From assembly GCA_024036415.1 (NCBI GenBank), contig JAMWET010001356.1, forward strand, positions 337,501 through 401,500: a stretch of 64,000 nucleotides of DNA, given 5' to 3'. The position numbers and the translations under genes were made by a program. Positions 24,981 to 35,884 of the stretch are shown one piece after another (position 1 is the stretch's first letter; the number at the start of each line of letters is the position of its first letter). The notes below the pieces were generated by a model. It was not told where the DNA came from. It saw only the letters and a list, made by a program, of their open reading frames with translations, and did not search any database. This stretch comes from Prochilodus magdalenae (taxonomy: Eukaryota; Chordata; Actinopteri; Characiformes; Prochilodontidae).

Positions 24981-25232
24981 ATACAGTACCTGGCCAAAAA
25001 AGGTCACCACCTGGATTTAACTAAGCAAATGTTTAAGAGCCTCCCATTAGATAATTACTGCATGGGTGATTATGTTTCCTCTGGCTTTTTACCCTAATTA
25101 AGTAGCCTCTCATTTGTTAAACAACCATGTCGAAAGACACATCCTGAACACACATTACATGCAAAAAATGTATTCCTTCATCTGACTTGTTTCATTTTTC
25201 TTTCGCTTTTGGCCAGAACTGTGTTGATGCAA
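24981..25232. mobile_element. Tc1/mariner-like MITE
   Basis: The left terminus 'acagtacctggccaaaaaag' and the right terminus '...cgcttttggccagaactgtgt' are inverted repeats. The interior text ('gtcaccacctggatttaact', 'aagagcctcccattagataa', 'ccatgtcgaaagacacatcctg') is the 5' region of a known type of teleost Tc1 element in which transposase starts near 'atgtcgaaagacac'. Almost the whole gene is deleted. Confidence 0.65.
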
Positions 25233-26415
25233 TGCATTTTATTCATGTGGAAATTAAGCATGTATTTTTGTCAGTGTCTGCAATATATCTGATGGCTAGA
25301 GAAATAAGAAGTATTGTAAATTTCATTCTCCAGCTTAAACTGTTCAAGGCCCATCAAAACCTCTGAAAAGCTTTCTGTGAACTTTTAAATTTACTGTAGG
25401 TTGTATACATCCCTCTTTTTCTTTTCCCTGCATCGCTCTATCACTCTCATTCTCTCTTTCTCTCGTACACACACCCAGACGCACACAAATGAAAAGACAG
25501 AAACAAGAAGTACCATGACCTTGCGATGAAAAGAGTTGATAATAAATATGCAGCAAATAAAGCTTGTCTCGTGCTCGAACACGCTGTGCAGAGCGTTTGG
25601 GATGAGAACATTTCAGCTAAACCATGTGTTTGGCATTTGGAAGTGAGGAATTTAACCACTTCATTGAGATTAAGCCTTTGTTCAAAGATGCTCAATAAAG
25701 CTGCAGGAGTTGCCTTAGGACTGATCATAACTACTGCCTCACCAAAGGACATGCTTGTAACCACTTTATGTTGACGATTGCACCGGTGCCCGGTGTTATG
25801 AAGCTTTGGGCATTCCTTGTCACATTGTGTTGGTTTTCTAGGTGAAAATAAGTTAATACATCCTCTACAGAGAACCCATGTCTGGAAATGTTAATACACA
25901 ATCACTACTAAATTAAACCAAAGTCAAAATAGAAATGTCTGTTTACTCTGTGGCCATCTTGGCAGTATGCAATCACTTAAGACCCGGTTCCTATTTCTTT
26001 GAATGGGGAGAGACCAAAGTCCTTGTAAAATACTGCTGTAGGAACATATTTGAAACCACTGCTGAAATCAGATGAAAACCTTATGAATAGTTTAACTCAA
26101 TAATGTTCAAAAAAGTTTTCATATTGTTTTTCTAGTTGTGCCGGGGCAAACTTCTAATTTGGACCCAAGCAGAGAACAGAAGCCTTTTCTCATTAGTAGC
26201 TTTGCCTGCAAGCTCAAACCCTTCACAAATATAAAATCAGGAGCATGCACAATCTGTTCGAGGGTGCAGAGATAACTGAGGTATTTCAAAAGGTGAGGTG
26301 AGTCCATATGAGGATTTTTTCAGTATTTGAAAATTAGCTAAAAAGCAGTCACCTTGTGTGTTTAAGGTGGTAGTAACATCAGGTTCCTGCAGATGGGACC
26401 CTTAACCTGTGGAGT
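25233..26415. other. Intergenic stretch, no gene seen
   Basis: Overlapping short frames on both strands at 25.34-25.77 kb have no recognisable domain. The text around 25930-26040 ('ccatcttggcag', 'cctatttctttgaatgggga') is a fragment of a dispersed fish repeat. Confidence 0.35.
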
Positions 26416-26419
26416 GTGT

Positions 26420-26860
26420 GATGTAATTCATAGATAGAGAAGAGGTGGTACATTGCAGTGAATGTCTCGTTCAATGTATGGAAAATGGATACTCCAGCAG
26501 ATGTTAACGATTGTCAAGAAGGAGTGATTGCATTTGGGCGTGCCAAAGGCCATAGTGTACTGGAAGTAGTTGAATTTGCAGGTGTATGGGTATGGTCATA
26601 CAGGTCTACCAGCAGTGGTAAAAATCCCAGGCTACAGGACATTCTCCTCAGAATTGTGCCAGGGAAGGCTTTCACCAAATCTGGCCCAACTGCATAATCC
26701 TTTGATGTAAGTGTGTCTGAACATTGATGTGGCATACATCCAACTTGTCCAGTCCATGCCAAATCCAATTACAGCTGTTATTTGTGCTCGTGGAGGTATT
26801 ACACACTATTAGGTTCCTTTCAGTCACAGGTGACACATTTGTCTGGTAAGCTAATTATTG
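26420..26860 (+). mobile_element. Second Tc1-type family, N-terminal transposase relic
   Basis: A + strand frame (26458-26697) reads '...DCQEGVIAFGRAKGHSVLEVVEFAGVWV...', a helix-turn-helix-like start of a Tc1-type transposase (general pattern: G.I..F..AG.S...IA...GVS..TV.R.Y..W). The frame stays open but degenerates after the HTH. A partner with the same text in opposite orientation lies at 37.4-37.87 kb. The catalytic DDE region is absent from both. Confidence 0.6.
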
Positions 26861-27639
26861 TATGCAAACATATACTCCTGAACGGTTACATCAATCAGTA
26901 ATCTCAATGAACCTCATTCATTAACATCTCCCAAATGTTTCTTAAATTTGTTCCTAAATAAAAGTCCTAAGAAAAAGTCTTTGTCGAACTGAAAGATTGA
27001 TTACGCAGTGCAGAATTATTCACACCTTTGTTGCGAATATCAGAACCTTTATGAAAACTAAACAAGTGCATTTTAAGACATTTAATCTTAAGAAAACAAC
27101 TCCACCCTTGTGTAACTGCTTTGGTAAGAGTATTTGTGACTAACACAAGTAGGTATTTGGTGAATCATCAACAGATAGCAAGACTTGCTTCTATGTTCTT
27201 GGCATGCTGTGAAGGCATGAAAACACGATCCGATCTATGCATTAACACCGTGTGAGGATAAGCAGATAGCTTGCCAGGAAAGCTTTGGCCTCTCATGGGG
27301 TGCCAAAGCGCATCATCTTGATGCTCGATTGAAACTATGTTGCTTCTATTGCCATACATGACTAATAAACATACCTTACATACCTTATACATACATACCT
27401 TATATCTCATGCTTTATAAAAATGTAGAGAAACAGAAACACTGAATGAATACACCGGTGGCCTAAAGCTTTTCTAGACCATTATAGGCCAAACTAAAGAT
27501 TTCAGTTTTACCACAGTGGCATATTAAATACTTAGAGCCAGCCATCAAGTCCTAGAGGCATTATTGGTGCTTGGTTATATGAGAATCCACCAACTACTCA
27601 GCTAGTGGATAGATTACGCACTGCAATGGATCCACTCAG
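26861..27639. other. Intergenic stretch, no gene seen
   Basis: No exon is recognised. Contains short 'acataccttat' repeats near 27370-27405. Confidence 0.35.
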
Positions 27640-28115
27640 TGGATTTCATAATCAGAGAGAAATTGACCCAGTTGACAGACAGCAGCTAGATGGGCTGGGG
27701 GTGACTCAATAAGGTCCTGGTAGGTTGTCACAGGTATCTAGAACAATGCTGCCTGCAGTGCATCCCACAGCTGCTGGAGGGTGCATAGAGAAGGATGCAC
27801 AGAGCGGACACAACAATCGAAGTGGTGCCACAGATGCTCAATTGGGTTCAAGTATGGAGAATTCAGGGGTATTACTTGGAGGTCTTGCTTGTGCTCTTCC
27901 ATCCAATGTCATACATTTTAGCTTTGTAACATGTCCCATTGTCTTGCTGGATAATCCCATCCACCACAGGGAAGACTATCAGCATGTATGGGTGTACAAG
28001 ATCTGCAAAGATGGATTCATACCCAAATGGATTGAGAGTCCCTTTCACATAAATTTGTAGGCCCAGAGAATGCCACAAAAATGTATCATCCTTCCACTGT
28101 TGAAAGTAACAAGTT
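27640..28115 (-). mobile_element. Third Tc1-type family, partial copy
   Basis: The sequence runs 'ctcaataaggtcctggtaggttgtcacaggtatctagaac', 'gccacagatgctcaattggg', '...gtcccattgtcttgctggat' and 'catgtatgggtgtacaagatctgcaaa'. This is the reverse complement of the transposase-coding part of a frequent teleost Tc1/mariner element; on the - strand it approximates the 'FQQDNAPCH'-type region around the second catalytic aspartate. The - strand fragment at 27872-28138 retains 'QQDNGTCYKAKM', an altered form of the QDN motif. The copy is truncated and dead. Confidence 0.55.
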
Positions 28116-28247
28116 AAGGAATTAAGGAATGTACCCATTAAGTTCTACAACTGGATAAGTCAACTGATATTATCACTCAAGAAATAGACAAAAACAAATT
28201 TACATAAAGAGTTGCATTTGCTTTCCTGTGTGGGCCTTTATGCTTTC

Positions 28248-28760
28248 TGGATATAAACAGGTGGGCCATTAGACTGAAATGGTCAAGAACCACCTGTTCT
28301 AAACCATGGTCAGATTTAATTGAAATAAAAAGTAAATCAGCCGACAGGAATTAAACTTGGTGGGTAGGTTTGACATCATGAGATGTACAAATGATTGAAG
28401 TTCCAGACTGTGATGTAAGCAAGGACAGGCCTTCTGTACCTGACTGACTATTTAATGTCAATCTGTTGCTTCCCATTCTGACACATGCTGTTGCGTTGGT
28501 AGCATTGTTTGCAAGCAAAAGCAGTCTGAGAAGTTGGAAAAGTTTGAGAGAGGTCGTGTTGTAGGGCTTGGGGATGTTATCGACAAATTGCATGTCATAC
28601 TGTTCATGCGGATATCACCATAGCACACTGTTGAATAGAAGGCGCTCACCAGCGACATGAAGGATCTGAGAGACCTATATAAACCTTTGTTGTTATAAAC
28701 AGGTGGGCTGTGAAGTTGAAAATGTTAGGAACCACTGGCTCTAAACCATGGTCAGATTTA
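28248..28760 (+). mobile_element. Tc1-family relic, copy 4 (5' part), between 70-bp direct repeats
   Basis: The central part (about 28340-28680) is the 5' region of the recurrent Tc1 family: 'aaacttggtgggtaggtttgacatcatgagat', then 'gagagaggtcgtgttgtagg', encoding the N-terminal ERGRVVGL-like part of transposase, and '...agcgacatgaaggatctgagagacctat'. It is bracketed by two copies of a ~70-base segment ('ataaacaggtgggc...gtcaagaaccac..', '...taaaccatggtcagattta') at 28250-28320 and 28692-28760. These are far longer than the TA target duplication of Tc1. Confidence 0.6.
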
Positions 28761-29299
28761 CCCGTGATTAGGTGTCCTATAGGAGCAAGCATGGTTCAGA
28801 ACGTCCACATGGTCTACATCATCATATCTTCCTTGTTTATGTGGATATAACCTCCTTCATCCTCTGGCAACTGCTGTCAACATGGGTTTTTTTGGAGTGA
28901 AGCAAAAGAAAAACAACCTTTTCATTGGGTATAAAGAGCCTCTGAAAAAACATGTTTTGTTTTTATCTAGACCCGTATGTCCGAGTTAAGAACCATTTAC
29001 GAACCTTCATCTTCAAGCATGTCTGGTCTGATGCAGACAGGTGGATTGTGTTAGCTACTAAGGAACAAGCACCCCCTACTTTTGGGAAAGGGCAGAAGCA
29101 AGCGGAGGACGAAGTAAGCCTTGGCCTTCAAGGCCGGCTCTCCATGTCACCAAGAACATGACCCAGAAAAGAATGTGCACCCTTTCATTGAACGCTACTG
29201 AGAGCTATAATCTAAGGCGAAATTGTAATTTCACAGAGAAGCTTGCCTGTCAGACTCAGAGACCTTGAACAGAAGCTCAGTTGGATACAAAACAGTGTG

Positions 29300-29337
<38 letters not shown>

Positions 29338-30530
29338 GGGGGGGTTGGAGGTGGGGAGGTTGTGAAGGTTGTTTACTTGACATTGGCCTTGATATAAATG
29401 GTAAAAAAAGAGGGGGAAAAAATCTTTTTCAAATAAATCAATTGTGCGAGTTCGCATTTATCTCACAATATTCTAATCCTCTGTGACTGCTTTCATCCCC
29501 TACACCGCAGACTTGTCCTTCGACCATTCTGATTCAAGAGCACTGCCTTGATATGACGGTGTCTGTCTCTTACATGCACACACAATAAGGATGACCCTGG
29601 ACTTGAAAGTTTCCTTGATAATTTAATGTTTTTACTTACTGACAATAAGCCTATGGAAAATGCGCATGTGAGCCTGTCAAATCCTGCACCAGGCTGCCGA
29701 AGGGGAAATGGTTTTACTCAGATTCTGTCACAGCACACAAAGAGCTATATAAAGAGAACGTGCACAAAAGCTAAACAGAACGGATGTCCGGTAAGCCTGC
29801 CTTTGGGGCACTTTTCCTCCCCAGAATCGTTAGCGATGACAATGTGTGAAGACATAGAAATGGCCATCAATCGGTCACCCCTGCAAGTCTACAGGACCGT
29901 CATCTCTGCAAGCATGATATCATGAGGCAGCCAGAGCACTTGGCTTAGTCTTCATCTGGTCTAGACAGAAACCTTGCTCGCAGGTAGGTGCCCTCTGAAG
30001 AGCCTCGTTGGGCTTGATTTCAATACAAACACATCCCAGCCTCCCAGCGAGCCTCTTGCCTGAATTCAGGGAGAAATAAAAGAGTCCCGGGCTGAGAGAA
30101 AACGTGCGCGGTTAAACACAAAGCCGAGATAATGAGTTCAGAACCCTGTCATTTCTCCCGCGTCTGCCACGGAGGAAAGCTGTGTTAAAGGAAGGCTGGA
30201 AATCAAGGACAAGGGAACGCATGCATTTCTTTCTTTCCGTGCTTTCTTCACCTTCACTTGTGTAAACATGAGGCTCTAATTAAGGCTTGATGCCTGTGAA
30301 AAGAGCTGGAGAATAGGAGGGTCATTGTTAAGCTAGGAAGAAAGTGCTTCCCGGGTTGACTCTCCAGCCAGTAATGCTATTTACTTGGATTGGAATTTGG
30401 ACCTAAAACTGAGAACTGTGTGGGAGAGACATGTGTGTTTAATAGAGTTTGGAATTGATGCAAAATAAAACCAGTTCTGTTGCAGAGACATGTAAAAAAT
30501 GATTTAGTGCATACATTCAATGGGTTTCAA
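28761..30530. other. Intergenic stretch with (GT)n; no gene seen
   Basis: A (GT)n microsatellite occupies about 29295-29334, followed by a G-rich patch. The part at 29490-30360 has balanced composition and no repeat hallmark, so it could be conserved noncoding DNA upstream of nr0b1. This is inference only. Confidence 0.35.
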
Positions 30531-30531
30531 A

Positions 30532-31465
30532 TACACTCATCATCAAAATAAAGAGTTGCATCCTGAAGGAATCAACTAACAAGAATAAAACATGGTGGGT
30601 AGGTTTGACATCATGAGACATGCAAATAAGTCAAGTTTCACACTTGGACACTTATTTGATATAAAGCTGTCCTGTTGCACATGCTTTCCATTCTGACTCA
30701 TGCTGTTGTGTTGGTACCAAGCAAAAGTAATTCAGGAAAGCTTGAAGAGTTGGAGAGGGGATGCTCTTGTTGACAAATTGAACGGATACTACCATTGCAT
30801 GCTGTGGCACCAGGGGACAGAAGAAGACATACATCAGTGACATGAAGGATCTAGGAGACCTACAAAACCATGGAGAGGGAGAGCCAACAAACTGTCCAAC
30901 ATGCACGGAGTGACCCAACAGTAACAACTGCAGACATTCGGCTAGCACTGATGCCCTCCATGAGTCATCCTGTGTAGTGCCAGCCCTACATGCACAAAGA
31001 CAGTTACAATAACTACCCTTAACACCACGTCAGCGTTGCGAAAGCCTGCAATGGTGTCATGCCAGACTGTCATGGAGTGACTCAGAATGACAGCAAGTAG
31101 TGACGAGTCCCACTTTTGTGTTGGCAGAGATGACCAACAAATCCGTCTGTGGAGGTACTATGCTCTGCGCATAGATGAACGTTTTGTTTTCATGCACCAC
31201 ACATCCAGATGGCCTGGTTTCAATCCACCCCTACCGCAAAATCTGCAGGAGCTGTATGAGAATATTCAAATGGATTATCACAGGACACCACTAGGAACCT
31301 CTACAACTCCATGCTGAGATGTCTGGCATGTTGTGTTATTAAACACTGTGGCCCAATGCCATACTGAAGGAAACTACTTCTGTATGTGTAGCTCAATAAA
31401 TATTGGTCATATCAGTCTACATTTATTATCACTTATTGTTCCTGCTAACCTTTATCTTCCTTTCC
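30532..31465 (+). mobile_element. Tc1-family transposon relic, copy 5 (longest)
   Basis: It begins with the family terminus 'tacactcatcatcaaaataa' and contains the 5' noncoding part. A broken transposase follows: 31087-31230 reads 'SSDESHFCVGRDDQQIRLWR..' and '..DERFVFMHHTSRWPG', that is the SDES.F motif holding the first catalytic aspartate of Tc1 DDE transposases. At about 31215-31230 it jumps from the transposase frame to the 3' noncoding 'ccacccctaccgcaaaatctgcagg' and ends '...attgttcctgctaacctttatcttcc'. The second and third catalytic acidic residues lie in the deleted part. Its right end is about 490 bases upstream of the nr0b1 start codon. Confidence 0.8.
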
Positions 31466-31825
31466 AATAGCATTGTAATCCAACACTTGATGATAATGCC
31501 TCATGAACAGACCTTAGTCATTCAGAGACAAGAAATGACTATACATTAATAATCATAGATAATTATACTAGTTGCTATTCATACTATGCCAGGCTTTTTG
31601 TTGTTCATAAAACGAATTGCCTTGTAAATAATAAAACTTCTCTTTAAATGTTGGTGTTTAATTCATAACAGTATATGTTATTATGTCAGTTATTGTTGAA
31701 TAACGTGCATGTATGTCTACTATAAACATACTTCCACCACTCACTCAACTCCATCACATATATGAGAGAGGGACTAGCTCCCTCTATGTGTGCGTCAGAG
31801 AAGAAGTGGGAGGTGTCGAGCCCCG

Positions 31826-31832
31826 TTTAAAA
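31826..31832 (+). promoter_or_regulatory. Possible TATA-like element of nr0b1
   Basis: The word tttaaaa lies about 130 bases upstream of the nr0b1 ATG, just before the composition changes from AT-rich to GC-rich (31855 onward). A start site some 25-30 bases downstream would give a leader of about 100 bases. I looked for SF-1 half-sites (AAGGTCA type) in 30.4-31.95 kb and saw no good match. Weak call. Confidence 0.25.
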
Positions 31833-31883
31833 ACTCTTAACTACTTGCCGTTTGGACGGAAGGAAGCCAACCCGCCGCCGTGC

Positions 31884-32180
31884 ATGGAAGTGTTCGGGGG
31901 GAGCGAGCAGCGTTTGACCAGCAGCGAGACTCCGAGAGCGCGCGCGGCGCTGCCAGCATGGCTCACTCCGACAGCTGCCACTGCGGCGGAGAGCGACCGC
32001 ACAGCAGCATCCTTTACAGCATCCTCAAGAGCGACGGCCAGGCCGTGCCGCACGCTCCGCGCAACCCGCGCCTGGCCGTGTCCATGCACGCGTGCGCGTG
32101 CGGCGCCAAGAAACAAGTGGCTCTGCGCTCCCCGCACACCACGTGCAAAGCCGCATCCGCCGTGCTCGTCAAGACGCTGA
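31884..32180 (+). promoter_or_regulatory. Overlapping upstream ORF in nr0b1 leader
   Basis: An ATG at 31884, out of frame (+1) with nr0b1, opens a 98-codon frame that runs past the nr0b1 start and stops at 32178-32180. Its context (tgcATGg) is weaker than that of the main start (agcATGg, purine at -3 and G at +4). The Ala/Arg/Pro-rich product is unlike any protein I know. If the transcript starts upstream of 31884, this frame could reduce nr0b1 translation. Peptide function is not claimed. Confidence 0.3.
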
Positions 32181-33429
32181 AATTCGTGAAGAACGTGCCG
32201 TGCTTCCGCGAGCTGCCCATCGACGATCAGCACGCGCTGGTGCGCAGCAGCTGGGCGCCGCTGCTCGTGCTGGGCATGGCGCAGGACCGGATCGACTTCG
32301 AGACAGCGGAGACGGCGGAGCCCAGCATGCTGCAGCGCATCCTCACCAGCGGCCAGCAGGGCGAGCAGGAGAGCGCGCGCGCCCGCGGACACACCGGCGT
32401 GGCGCTTGCTGACGTTCAGGCTATTAAGATGTTCCTGAACAAGTGCTGGGGACTGGACATCAGCACCAAGGAGTACGCATACTTAAAAGGGGCCATCCTA
32501 TTTAACCCAGGTAAGCCAGTTTTATCCCCTAACAGCCGCCACTCATCACCACCATCAGCACCACCAACATACTCACCAACACCACTCACTAACACCGACA
32601 CCACCACAATAACAACAACAATAATAATAATAATCACCAACACCACCATCAACACCATCATCATCATAAGGCAACAGTTCTAACAATACATAAATATACA
32701 ATGTAATTGTATTTTTGTCATTAAATGTTTTGTTGTTGTTTTGTTGTCATTAATAACAACAACAACAACAACAACCAAGATTAAACAATGAAAAGAGTGC
32801 CAAAACAGTATTAGTAATTAAAGTAACCATAATAATTTGTTATTATTTTGTTATGTTTTATTACAAGTGTGTAATCTTTTCTTTTTGATTGAATTTTTTA
32901 AGTTAAAAATAAATAAATAAATAAATAAATAAAAACATGCACCAATATAAAGTATTAGTCATATGAATATTAATACAGTATTGCTTTTATATGTATATTG
33001 CATATGTATTGTATGTTTCTATGCATATTGTATATGTATTACTGTAGACAGTGTTTTCTGACTGTGGGTGTTTGCCTATTGATTTCACAGCAGTGAGCTT
33101 GTAAGTGTCAGCAGTCAGACCTGTGAGAGCTAAACTGTGTGTCTCAGACAATGTTCTAAAGTAGCTCGGCGTGTGTGTCGTTCTCAGATATGGCAGGTCT
33201 GCAGTGCCACCGCTACATCCAGGGGCTGCAGAGCGAGGCGCACCAAGCGTTGAATGAATACGTGAAAATGATCCACGGAGGAGACACGGCGAGGTTCGCC
33301 AAGCTCTTCATAGCGCTCTCCATGCTGCGCTCCATCAATGCCAACGTGGTGGCGGGGCTTTTCTTCACCCCCGTCATCGGCACCGTGAACATGGAGGAAC
33401 TGCTGCTCGACATGTTTTACAGGAAGTAG
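31958..33429 (+). CDS. nr0b1: Nuclear receptor subfamily 0 group B member 1 (DAX-1), two exons
   Basis: Exons are 31958-32510 and 33188-33429, joined through a phase-1 intron (ccag|gtaagc ... ttctcag|atatgg), giving 264 residues. The split codon makes FNP-D-MAGLQ, the same site as the single intron of mammalian NR0B1. The family is an atypical orphan receptor without a zinc-finger DNA-binding domain; it acts in the nucleus as a corepressor of SF-1/LRH-1 in steroidogenic and gonadal development. Visible here are a short N-terminus with one LXXLL-like LYSIL (residues 19-23) and a ligand-binding-like domain from about residue 60. That domain includes the helix 3-5 signature KTLKFVKNVPCF...LPIDDQHALVRSSWAPLLVL (about 72-105) and a C-terminal AF-2-like EELLLDMF (254-261). 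The mammalian protein has 3.5 N-terminal repeats (470 residues); these are absent, as in other fish. The start is set by a strong ATG context and the N-terminal motif. The gene is convergent with il1rapl1. Confidence 0.96.
32511..33187 (+). other. nr0b1 intron 1 (677 bases)
   Basis: The intron has GT-AG boundaries. It is low complexity: ACC/AAT trinucleotide runs at about 32565-32670, a (GTT)n block facing an (AAC)n block at about 32735-32776 that could fold back, and (AAAT)n at about 32906-32934. The open frame that extends exon 1 to 32683 is read-through into the intron, not coding. Confidence 0.85.
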
Positions 33430-33900
33430 AAGTTTTACTGCGCTCACTCTTTATAAACGGACCAAGCCGGCGAATGGTTACTGAGTGGGGACTGCGGGGA
33501 CATCCGGTATTGCGCATGCGCTCTCCACAAGAACTTATTCCTTTTTACACACGCTATTTTTGTACTATACTACCCGGACTGTGTTTTCCTCTTCGCCTTC
33601 TGAGTTGAACACATCGCTGAATCCAAAGTCTGACGCTATTTCCTTTTTGGGGAAATGGATTTATAGGTTTTTCGTTAGTTTCGTTAGTTTGTTTTTTGTT
33701 TGTATGTTTTGGTTCTTTTTTTCCTTCAGTTATTTGGCTTTCCAGTGTATGTATATGTGTTGCATTGTACAGCTCTCTGATGAAAAAGCCTATTTATTGG
33801 AGTATATTTGGATAATTAGAAAATCTTGTAGGCCTGTGTTTTTATTGTTACCTTATATGCCTTGAACACACTGAAAAAATAAAATAGACTGAACTAGTTT
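33430..33900 (+). other. nr0b1 3' UTR
   Basis: T-rich sequence follows the stop codon and runs to the polyadenylation signal. The 126-codon frame at 33485-33865 is hydrophobic low-complexity translation of this UTR and is not considered a gene. The exact cleavage site is unknown. Confidence 0.6.
33878..33883 (+). promoter_or_regulatory. AATAAA polyadenylation signal of nr0b1
   Basis: This is a canonical AATAAA about 450 bases after the stop codon, followed within 30 bases by a T-rich element (tagtttttttgg). Confidence 0.6.
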
Positions 33901-33928
33901 TTTTGGCTTATGAAAATAAGAAAAATTA

Positions 33929-33930
<2 letters not shown>

Positions 33931-33987
<57 letters not shown>
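33931..33987. repeat. (AT)n microsatellite
   Basis: About 28 AT units just beyond the nr0b1 3' end. Confidence 0.95.
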
Positions 33988-33988
<1 letters not shown>

Positions 33989-35884
33989 CCAAAATGCCAC
34001 CTACCACAAGAGGGCAGTGTTAGCCCACAAACTTCAAAACAAAAGACTCTAAAACATGTCAGTCTTCATGTTTACTTATTTCTTTCCTCGAATTGATGCT
34101 TCATAAATCAGCATTAACATGCACAAACTTGACCAGTGTCTTGAACAAGGCCGTGGCATGTACAACAGTGTTCTGCATATTTGTAAGGGGGTCTGACATG
34201 CTCGTGTGGTGCAGGGCAGGACACCATATGCTGGACTCCAGAAGCATTAACGATAGCACTGTTAGGTGGCAGGTCTCGCTGTGTCTGAGCAGGGGAGCAG
34301 GACATGGCACCCTGACTGTTCAAGACAGGCAAGAACACATGGCTAGCCTTGTGGAGAGGGCAGTCAGTGGATGCAGCTGCTTACAAGGGGTGTCAGTCCA
34401 TGACAGTGGGGGTGGTGTACAACCTTCCTTTTTTTGGAATATAAGAGTTCTATGTAACATGATAACCTGATTAGGAGCAGGATACGTAACATGATTAAGA
34501 CCAGGATACACTGAAAGGGACAAAATGTTGCACTTGTCCTTAGTCTTTTTGGAATTCACTGTTTTTATGATTTTCCAAAAAAAAAGTGCTGATGAGTAAG
34601 TATCCACTTCCGCAGCCTACAGTGGTTGGCTCCAACCATCCACAGTGAGGCTATTAGGCCTGGGCTGCTTTTTTGCTGCTTTGTTTTTTTTTTAGGCACA
34701 AAACAACCAGAGGACAACCAGATCATTTACATATTCAGTCTTCAAGGTATAGAAGCAAAATAGACTGGTAAAGCGGTCATGTAAACTTAATTAATGACTA
34801 TTTGGTTAAGTAGATCATCAGTCCAAGAAAAATGCAGGATATGGGCCATAGTAATAGACCAAACATATTGGCTTGGGATAAAGCATTCACCAAAACATTC
34901 ATACTTTAGAAGGTTATAGGAATACTCCAGTGTTTTCTACCAAATCCATACTGCAGCAGTGTCAGTATTGCCTCATAAACAACCACAGACAATCATATTC
35001 ATGTTATTTCACACTTTCTGTGTGTTAGAAAATCCCAGAAAACATGTTGACGCAACCCGAGGCTCCTCCCCAATGGATTAAATTATAAATGTACTTCAAG
35101 ACAAAACCTTGGTGAAACACAGATCCACAGGGAGTGCATCTATGGCAATTGATAATTATGCTGCAGACGTCCCAGGTCGAGAGAAGTATTTCATATATAA
35201 CACTGAATCAACAGCCCATTGGCTTGTAATTTTAAGGTTTGTCAATTTAAAGGCATCGCTCGGTGGCCATCCACTGTTTGCTAGATAAAAAAAAAAGAAA
35301 AACAAGCCTGGAATCTTTCTTTATACAACATCAAAAAGCCCGTACTCAAAACCTGCACTGAAAGAAAGTCTTCACCTGCTATTTGCTTTCAGTGAGCTGA
35401 CATATCATGCTGTCAAAACTTCACCATGTGAAAAGATGCACTGACCCTGGTCTGAAATGTCCAAATAAAGTGTTCTGAGCTAACATGCTTTCTTTGATCT
35501 GCACTTTTTACTCTGATTCTTATTTATTATATCTGAGAGCACTTACAAGGACTGTGTTTTAGTTCAAAAAGAACATACACAACCACAAATTACTGACCAT
35601 TGTACTCTGTGCAGGACAAGTGAAATGCACCAACCGCAGTCTGGAGTGGAAACAAAACATGCTGTTAAGTTCCCCAGTGCCCAGCACTCCTTCTATGCTG
35701 TCCCTGACAAGCCTTGACAATTTTTTTTTTCAAAAAAGTTGGTGATATCTTTCTGAGACTGAAGAACAAAGTTTGAATCTAGATTTCTCTGAAAGACCCC
35801 TGGTAATTGCTTTGTTAACTACCACACATTTGATTTAACACAATGAAGCACTGCATAGCCATATACTAGGTGGGCTTCCTCAAG
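33988..35884. other. Intergenic stretch, no gene seen
   Basis: The open frame at 34093-34470 (125 codons) has no recognisable domain. Its central text ('gcagggcaggacaccatatgctgg') looks like dispersed repeat rather than a gene. The remainder is AT-rich. Confidence 0.4.

Noticed and set aside
29626..29925. 99-residue frame in a repeat-free block upstream of nr0b1
   Set aside because: No family resemblance and no splice signals in frame; more likely noncoding.
31841..32392. 183-residue open frame antisense to nr0b1 exon 1
   Set aside because: It arises from the GC-rich codons of exon 1. The product is Ala/Arg-rich with no domain, and the sense strand has a clear gene.
34093..34470. 125-residue open frame downstream of nr0b1
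   Set aside because: No domain, cysteine-rich by chance, and its nucleotide text looks like a dispersed repeat.
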